From: Bin80 sp965208025
Lineage (GTDB): Bacteria > Bacteroidota > Rhodothermia > Rhodothermales > Bin80
Direction of reading: 5' to 3'
Length of the DNA stretch: 64,000 nt
NCBI GenBank assembly: GCA_965208025.1
Contig: OZ242302.1
Span: 2,046,001 to 2,110,000, forward strand
Position 1 is the first letter of the stretch. Each line of letters starts with the position of its first letter. A model generated the notes under the pieces. It did not search any database and was not told the origin of the DNA. It saw only the letters and a program-made list of their open reading frames with translations. Position numbers and translations under genes: made by a program. Shown here one piece after another: positions 58,371 through 64,000 of the stretch.

Positions 58371-58570
58371 GGAAGTGGGCCACCTAAAACGCTGAACTGG
58401 GCCGCCCAAAACGCTGGAAGTGGGCCACCTAAAACGCTGAACTGGGCCGCCCAAAACGCTGGAAGTGGGCCGCCTAAAACGCTGAACTGGGCCACCCAAA
58501 ACGCTGGAAGTGGGCCGCCTAAAACGCTGGAAGTGGGACAGTCAAAACGCTGGAAGTGGGCCATCTCTGG
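58371..58570 (+). repeat. Left terminal repeat array of IS21
   Basis: Eight full 22-23-bp units plus a partial alternate GGAAGTGGGCC(A/G)CCTAAAAC and GAACTGGGCC(A/G)CCCAAAAC, each ending GCT. They are complementary in design to the right array and are multiple IstA-binding sites by analogy with other IS21 elements. Confidence 0.85.
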
Positions 58571-58720
58571 CCGTTGGAATTTGATCATCGCGTCCTCGGT
58601 AATTTGGCTCCATCCTTGGGGCGTATGGTGCACCTCTTTTTCGGTGTTTATCCCGGGGGATTTCACCCATGATTCATGGACATTATCTTTCTTGCTTTTT
58701 TCACCAAATTGCGAGGAATT

Positions 58721-60280
58721 ATGCCAGCAAACCGATTGTCGATGAAGCACATCAAGCATATTTTAGAGCTTCACTTTGAGGAGAGATTATCCATTCGTGC
58801 GATTGCGCGAGGCGTGGGGATTGGTCGCAGTTCTGTGGCCCGAATTCTGGATCGTGCGAAGGTTGCGAACCTGAGGTGGCCTCTGCCCAACGGGACGAGT
58901 GACGCCGATTTGGAGCGAATCCTGTATCCGAGTTCGACCCCGTTGGGTTCAGTGGACCGTGAGTTACCGGACTGGATGGAGGTCTACAAAGAGTTAGCCA
59001 GACACCGATCTCTGACGCTCCATCAACTCTGGATGGAATATATTGAGCGGAATCCGCAGGGGGATCAGTACAGTTATTTTTGTGAATTGTACCGTGAATG
59101 GCGCGGCGACCTTGAGGCCCCGACGATGCGCATCGCGCGCAAGGCGGGGGAGCGTTTATTTGTGGATTACTCGGGCAAGAAGCCTAGGATCACGAACCCG
59201 ATCACGGGCGAGACGCGAACCGTTGAGCTCTTCGTTGCAGCGCTGGGCGCATCAGGATATATCTATGCGGAGGCAACGGAAACGCAAAAGACGTTTGATT
59301 TTTGCAGTTCCATTGGACGCGCCTTTCAATTCTACGGTGGAGTCACTCGGATGCTTGTTCCCGACAATCTGAAGTCGGCGATCATCAAGTTCCGCAAAGA
59401 TGAGGTTCCCATTCTCAATGATTCGCTCCGTGCATTGGCGGATTTTTTCCGAGTGGGCGTTGTCCCTGCGCGTCCGCGGCACCCGAGAGATAAGGGGCTT
59501 GTGGAGAGCAGCGTGCTTCTGGTTCAGCGAAGGCTTGGGGGTGCGCTTCGGAATCGAGAATTCTTCAACCTCGGAGAACTCAATGAAGCGATTCTGGGGC
59601 AAGTCCAGCAGCTGAATGAAGCCCTTATGCAGAAGACGAAAGTCTCTCGGAAAGAATTGTTTGAGGAATTGGATCGTCCCATGCTCCGTCCCTTGCCGAG
59701 GGAGCCCTATGAATACGTGCAGTGGGTCCATAAACGTAAGGTTGGCCCCGACTACCATGTGCATATTGAGAATCATAAATACAGCGTCCCCCATTCCTAT
59801 CTGGGTCGGCAAGTGGATGCCCGACTTGGCCCCTACACCGTTGAGATTTTCGCTGGAAATGAGCGAATTGTCTCGCATGTGCGAAGCCGGGAATCTGGGA
59901 CCTACACCACGGTCAAGGACCACATGCCGAAGAATCACAGGGAATACGAGAAATGGTCTCCCAAGCGATATATCCAGTGGGCCGAATCGATTGGCCCCCG
60001 CACCAAAGCCCTCATTGAAGTCAATCTGGCCTCGTTTGAGGTTCCCGAGCAGGCGTTCAACCGGTGTAATGGGACGCTCATTCTAGCGCGTGAGTATGGA
60101 CATGAAGCAATGGAATTGGGGTGCGAACTTGCATTGAGACGAAACACGCGTACGACCGCTGCGGTGCGACAGCTCGTCAAACAAATGGCGGCCGAATCAC
60201 ATCAACCGAAACAACTCTCGATTGACCATGAGAATATTCGAGGAGCTGCTTATTACGCCACTAAAGACTCAAAAAGATGA
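58721..60280 (+). CDS. istA: IS21 transposase IstA
   Basis: The start at 58721 (MPANRLSMKHIKHIL) has GAGGA about 5 nt upstream; an in-frame ATG at 58676 lacks this. The 519-residue protein has an N-terminal helix-turn-helix (LSIRAIARGVGIGRSSVARIL). The integrase core follows, with catalytic Asp in LFVDYSGKK, Asp in LVPDNLKSA and Glu in KGLVESSV. A C-terminal domain with the YSVPHSYLGR motif ends the protein. istB overlaps its stop by 3 bp. Confidence 0.95.
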   Translation: MPANRLSMKHIKHILELHFEERLSIRAIARGVGIGRSSVARILDRAKVANLRWPLPNGTSDADLERILYPSSTPLGSVDRELPDWMEVYKELARHRSLTLHQLWMEYIERNPQGDQYSYFCELYREWRGDLEAPTMRIARKAGERLFVDYSGKKPRITNPITGETRTVELFVAALGASGYIYAEATETQKTFDFCSSIGRAFQFYGGVTRMLVPDNLKSAIIKFRKDEVPILNDSLRALADFFRVGVVPARPRHPRDKGLVESSVLLVQRRLGGALRNREFFNLGELNEAILGQVQQLNEALMQKTKVSRKELFEELDRPMLRPLPREPYEYVQWVHKRKVGPDYHVHIENHKYSVPHSYLGRQVDARLGPYTVEIFAGNERIVSHVRSRESGTYTTVKDHMPKNHREYEKWSPKRYIQWAESIGPRTKALIEVNLASFEVPEQAFNRCNGTLILAREYGHEAMELGCELALRRNTRTTAAVRQLVKQMAAESHQPKQLSIDHENIRGAAYYATKDSKR

Positions 60281-61038
60281 TGCTACACCCAACCCTCTTA
60301 AAACTTGAACAGATGCGGCTGCGCGGCATGGCTGCCGCTCTTCGGGATCAGCTAGAAACGCCTGAGATCGAGTCCGTGCCCTTTCTGGATCGCCTTGGCC
60401 TCATGGTGGATCATGAGGAGGCGGTCCGCGGAGATCGACGGCTGGCCCGACGATTGAAATCCGCGCAATTGCGCATTCCCGCAAGTATGCCGAATCTGGA
60501 TTACAGCGCAGCGCGCGGTTTGGATCAACGGGTGATGCTCCACTTGGCTACCTGTCAGTGGATCCGTCGCCAACAAAATGTGATCATTACCGGTCCCACG
60601 GGAGTCGGGAAAAGTTATGTTGCCTGCGCATTGGCGCATAAAGCCTGTCTGGAAAACTTCAACGTTCGATACGCTCGGCTCCCCAGACTTCTGGAATCGC
60701 TGCGGGTTGCCCGTGAGAATGGCTCCTATCTCAACGTAATGAAACAGATCGCTCGCATGGATGTGCTGGTTTTGGATGACTGGGGACTTCACCCCATCCC
60801 TCCCTCCCAACAACGAGATCTGATGGAACTCTTGGATGATCGCTACACCGTACGCTCCACCATTGTGACGAGTCAGTATCCGATGGACAAGTGGTACGAG
60901 ATCATGGAGGATCCAACGCTGGCCGACGCAATCCTGGATCGAATCGTCAATAACGCACACAAAATTGTCTTAACCGGAGAGTCAATGAGAAAGGTTCAGG
61001 GACAACGAGAATTGGCCAACGAAGTACAAGAAGCATGA
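60277..61038 (+). CDS. istB: IS21 ATPase IstB
   Basis: The 253-residue AAA+ protein has Walker A GPTGVGKSY at about residues 107-115 and Walker B VLVLDDWGLHP near 165. The C-terminal LADAILDRIVNNAHKIVLTG is highly conserved in IstB. It assists IstA in target capture and strand transfer. Its start overlaps the istA stop (ATG 60277, TGA 60278-60280), giving coupled translation. A remnant of a related istB lies at 31103-31240. Confidence 0.95.
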   Translation: MMLHPTLLKLEQMRLRGMAAALRDQLETPEIESVPFLDRLGLMVDHEEAVRGDRRLARRLKSAQLRIPASMPNLDYSAARGLDQRVMLHLATCQWIRRQQNVIITGPTGVGKSYVACALAHKACLENFNVRYARLPRLLESLRVARENGSYLNVMKQIARMDVLVLDDWGLHPIPPSQQRDLMELLDDRYTVRSTIVTSQYPMDKWYEIMEDPTLADAILDRIVNNAHKIVLTGESMRKVQGQRELANEVQEA

Positions 61039-61061
61039 CAAAAAATCTGGCACATAACAGG

Positions 61062-61260
61062 CGGCCCACTTCCAGCGTTTTAGGCGGCCCACTTCCAGCG
61101 TTTTGGGTGTCCCACTTCCAGCGTTTTGGGTGTCCCACTTCCAGCGTTTTGGGTGTCCCACTTCCAGCGTTTTGGGTGTCCCAGTTCAGCGTTTTGGACG
61201 TTCCGCTTCAACTAAGCAAAGTGTCCCAGTTCAGCGTTTTGAGTGTCCCAGTTCAGCGGA
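61062..61260 (+). repeat. Right terminal repeat array of IS21
   Basis: About eight good 20-23-bp units, (G/A)GG(T/C)G(T/G)CCCACTTCCAGCG followed by TTTT or the variant with AGTTCAGCG, plus one degenerate unit near 61197-61221. They run in inverse orientation to the left array. Confidence 0.85.
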
Positions 61261-61325
61261 ATGTGCAATTCTCCGAATTTTGTATGTTCGGAGTACCGAA
61301 AATCCAACAAATCCCGGAGGATTCT

Positions 61326-62439
61326 ATGTCCCTTACTAAGAAGATACGAGGTTTTTCTATTTTCTGCCAACAGGAGTTGTTTCCATGTGTGGAGCAGAAC
61401 CATGGAGCGTTGCCCAAACGGTTCAGGAAGTTGTTATTGTTTGAGTTGGTGTGTGTGGAGGATTATCTGCCTCGTCCACGGCTTCGTTCGGTGGGACGTC
61501 TGCTCGCCCACCGGGTATGTCTTGCGCGGTCGTTTTTGGCCAAGATAGCGTTGACTATTCCGACGACCTCCGGATTGCGGGAGCGTCTTCTATCGGATGT
61601 TCTGCTTCGGTCCCTATGTGGTTGGTCCCGCTCGTGTGATGTGCCGAGTGCGCCCATGTTTTCTCGTGCATTTCAGGAATTTGCGGCGGCGAAGTTACCG
61701 ACTCGGATTCATGAAGCCTTGATCAAACAGGGGTACGCGGGGGAGTTGGTGGGGCATTTCATGGGATTCAACGGCGATTGAAGCGCGGGTGCGGCCGGTT
61801 CCGAAAGCTCACACATCCAACCCCGTGAAGCAACGCAAGCGAGCGCATCCGAAGAGGGGAGAAGCCCTTCCCAAGGTGCCTTGTCGCTTGGAGCAACAGT
61901 TGAAGATGGAATTGGACGCGTTACCGAAGGATTGTACGGTGGGATGCAAACGGAACGCGAAGGGTCATACCCAATGATGGACGGGCCATAAGCTATACAT
62001 GGATAAGGCGGACGGAGGGGTTCCGATCAGCCGTTTGGTGACCTCTGCCTCGTTGCATGATAGTCAGGCCGCCCTTCCCTTGGCGCACTTGACGCAGCAA
62101 CGGGTGGACAACTGTTATGATCTCATGGACAGGACCTATGACGCGAAGGAGATTGTCGCACATCGGAGAGCCTCGGGGCGTGTACCGATCATTGATCCGA
62201 ATCCACGCAAGAAAAAAGCAGCGGATCGTCGCGAGCAAAAGGCGCAACAGACGGCCGGATTCATTCCTGCGGAGCGGGTTCGCTACCGGGAACGTTCGAC
62301 CGTAGAGCGGGCCTTTGAGCGGCTCAAAGATGAGTTCGGTGGACCCAATATCCGAGTCCGTGGGCACGAGAAAGTCCTCTGTCATTTGATGTTCAGCGTG
62401 GTGGTGCTCACGGTAGACCAACTGTTGCGGATGGTCTAG
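61326..62439 (+). pseudogene. IS5-like transposase, decayed copy 3
   Basis: The start MSLTKKIRGFSIFCQQELFP at 61326 follows GGAGGATTCT. Homology to the intact transposase runs to GYAGELVGH, where a frameshift near 61760 leads to an early stop. It resumes in other frames (RPVPKAHTSNPVKQRKRAHP, a TGA after GHTQ at 61975-61977, then VPISRLVTSASLHDSQ) and ends DQLLRMV at 62439. A short internal deletion removes GEML. It is clearly inactive and older than copies 1 and 2. Confidence 0.88.
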
Positions 62440-62941
62440 TAAACCGGCCATCCAACACACAAAATAAAATAACAGAATTTGGGCGCTTCAAACCACAAAT
62501 GCCGTGGGAGGAGTGTGTGAAATCTACACGGATCGTGGACGAAATTCACTGATTCAAGCAATCTATCTTCAGGATTATCCCAAGATCCAATCACAGCAAA
62601 AACCGTAAAAAGTTTTGTCGCTAGCAGTAAAAAGTTTTTGTCGTTAGACAAAAGGTGAAAATAAAGAGTTTTGAAAGAGTCTCATATCTAACAACCATTT
62701 TGAGTTCTTGGATTTTGCCGTTAAGTTCTGTTATGGTGTTCAATCGTATGGGCTATGGCGCATTACAGGCTCCGTCAAGATGTCGCTGATACATCTCAGC
62801 AATCATGAGACAATCTTGATGCACCTCTATTCAACACATATCATCTACATTTTTACAGATCCCTCTGGTTCATAAATGGTTCTCATTCCACACAAATTGT
62901 GGTAGAACCGATTTTTTCATATCCAAGGTGCGTCATTCACT

Positions 62942-63904
62942 TTAATCCCATCCTTCCGCCAGAGCGGTAGCTCCCTCTGCCAAAGCTGTATACGCCTCTG
63001 ACATGGCCGCATACTGCTCAGACTCAACGGACAACTCGGCATACGTCATTGAGAGTGTCGTATACGCCTCTGCAACTAATACTATAGATACGCCCGACAA
63101 TTTGGCATTTTCTTCAGATAATGCTGTATATGCCTCCGATAGAGCAATGTGCGCCCCAGCCTGCTCAGAAAGTCTCCGTGCCAATACCTCCGTGTTATAT
63201 GCAAAAGGCTCCATCTCCTCTACTTTTTTGGAATATATCTGAGCCAATCTGCCTTTTTCTTCCACCATTCTGGTAGCCACCTTAACATTTCTTTTATATC
63301 TTTCTATTCCCCACAGATCATGGTAGGGAAATCTATCAGACTGCTTGCTAATCTCGCGTCTGAGTTCAAGTACATGTTTTGTCTCATCCATGGAAGCGGG
63401 GGTTTCTGAATGAAAATAATCAAAGTAATTTATAGGGTCTCTGCCCTCAACCATGAGTTGATAAAACTTAGCCCAATTGGCACTAATTTCCCTTCCCCGA
63501 GTGTGCTTTTTTGTTAATTCGGTAGTTTCCCCTATTAGATCAGCCCAATTCTCTGACAGCATATACATGCTTTCTGCCAACTCGGTATCTATTTCTGCCT
63601 GTGCAATAGCTTCCTCTGCTAAAGCTGTACATACAGCCGACTCCGTAGAATCCTCTGCTAATGAAGAAAGCTCCACTGACCGCGAAATTCGTTTTACTGT
63701 TTCCCTCAACCCGCTATATTCGTCTGTCAATCCCGTATAAGTTTCCATCTCTAAGGTATCTGCATTTGCCCAGACTTCGGCGTTTAATGCTTTCACTTCT
63801 GCTAATTCAGTACATGGTTTCTTTTCACCCAGACATCCCCACAATGTAGAGGAATATAGACAGACCAATAAGGGGAATATCCTAACCCTGTTTGCAGGCT
63901 TCAT
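62942..63904 (-). CDS. Lipoprotein with Ala-Leu-Ser/Ala-Glu heptad repeats
   Basis: The start at 63904 gives a lipoprotein signal (MKPANRVRIFPLLVCLYSST then LWGC), so the mature protein would be lipid-anchored. Helical segments dominate. The C-terminal 90 residues hold near-heptad repeats such as SEAYTALSEENAKLS, AEAYTTLSMTYAELS and SEAYTALAEGATALA. An N-terminal part (SVELSSLAEDSTESAV) echoes them. This suggests a coiled-coil or helical-solenoid envelope protein. I do not recognise a family. The frame is open upstream of 63904 to the window edge, so a longer or fused protein is possible. Confidence 0.6.
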   Translation of the reverse strand: MKPANRVRIFPLLVCLYSSTLWGCLGEKKPCTELAEVKALNAEVWANADTLEMETYTGLTDEYSGLRETVKRISRSVELSSLAEDSTESAVCTALAEEAIAQAEIDTELAESMYMLSENWADLIGETTELTKKHTRGREISANWAKFYQLMVEGRDPINYFDYFHSETPASMDETKHVLELRREISKQSDRFPYHDLWGIERYKRNVKVATRMVEEKGRLAQIYSKKVEEMEPFAYNTEVLARRLSEQAGAHIALSEAYTALSEENAKLSGVSIVLVAEAYTTLSMTYAELSVESEQYAAMSEAYTALAEGATALAEGWD

Positions 63905-64000
63905 CTTACGCACAACAGGATTCGGGTATAGGCCCAACCTTTGCCGATCCCATGCGGCGGCGGATGCCAGAGCTTGGTGTTTGCGGTAGCGGATCTTTTC

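Larger units (their letters stand above)
58358..61267 (+). mobile_element. IS21-family element with terminal repeat arrays
   Basis: The 2910-bp element has ends TGCGTATTCCGCTG and the complement TGCACATTCCGCTG, with TG...CA tips as in IS21. It encodes istA and istB. Each end carries an array of roughly 22-bp repeats, the likely transposase-binding sites. The flanks AATCTC and ATTCTC differ by one base and probably derive from the target duplication. It lies inside IS5-like copy 3. Confidence 0.9.
58216..62683 (+). mobile_element. IS5-like element, copy 3, split by IS21
   Basis: The left end GAGCCTCTTTCAAAATTCC (58216) and the right end (complement of GAGACTCTTTCAAAACTC, ending 62683) match the ends of copy 1. 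The element is inverted relative to copies 1 and 2 and more diverged. An IS21 element (58358-61267) sits in its leader, upstream of the transposase. Flanks ATAC and ATAT may be a decayed target duplication. About 100 bp before the right end differ from copy 1 and hold a short imperfect direct repeat with GTAAAAAGTTTTGTCG. Confidence 0.8.

Noticed and set aside
58235..58759. A 174-codon frame with repeated LGGPLPAFWVAQFSV peptides
   Set aside because: It is the antisense translation of the IS21 left repeat array and overlaps the istA start; not a gene.
58371..61260. CRISPR-like look of the 22-bp repeat arrays
   Set aside because: Units are contiguous without unique spacers and sit at both ends of an IS21 element; no cas genes are present.
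61035..61325. In-frame extension fusing repeat-array peptides to the IS5-like transposase
   Set aside because: It arises from the IS21 right array lying upstream of the transposase start at 61326, which has its own ribosome-binding site.

Overview
The window looks like a chromosomal segment of a Gram-negative heterotroph of the FCB group, most likely near Rhodothermota/Balneolota or a related Bacteroidota-like lineage. The main evidence is a giant secreted protein ending in a Por-type (T9SS type A-like) sorting domain with the NYPNPFNPSTS signature, plus many lipoproteins and Tat-exported oxidoreductases. Several families are best known from Planctomycetes (PSD1/DUF1549-DUF1553, DUF1501, PVC-type dehydrogenase-cytochrome fusions) but also occur in Rhodothermota. 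No rRNA or tRNA gene was seen.

1-13.5 kb: a partial RecB-like nuclease/SF1 helicase, an exported PQQ-type sugar dehydrogenase, an orphan DNA methyltransferase, and a 2661-residue surface protein with 20 fibronectin III repeats. 13.65-16.19 kb: an intact IS1595-family transposon with 24-bp perfect terminal repeats, an exact 8-bp target duplication and two cargo genes (a methyltransferase-HNH fusion and a 44-aa basic protein). 16.5-28.1 kb: exported carbohydrate-oxidation genes (ThuA-dehydrogenase fusion, TIM-barrel isomerase, Gfo/Idh oxidoreductase, DUF1080 hydrolase, and a lipoprotein fusing SGNH, dehydrogenase and cytochrome c) with a Fic protein among them. These could form an oxidative, 3-keto-sugar type route for glycosides. 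28.4-30.7 kb: an SLC13-type permease with TrkA-C domains.

30.8-31.8 kb: fused relics of an IS21 and an IS1634-type element. 32.2-35.0 kb: an SF1 helicase with a DUF2290 partner, a candidate defence pair. 35.6-42.3 kb: a lipoprotein sulfatase and a PSD1/DUF1501 pair. 42.6-48.65 kb: a type III restriction-modification system whose mod gene is split after codon 7 by an IS5-like element with a 4-bp target duplication.

48.9-64 kb is an insertion graveyard: a decayed relative of the IS1595 transposon with different cargo; an epimerase gene; a second, frameshifted IS5-like copy abutting an ISL3 element with a nonsense codon; a KAP-family NTPase; a decayed plasmid-like parA module; and a third IS5-like copy into which a complete IS21 element with terminal repeat arrays has inserted. 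The window closes with a lipoprotein rich in Ala-Leu-(Ser/Ala)-Glu repeats.
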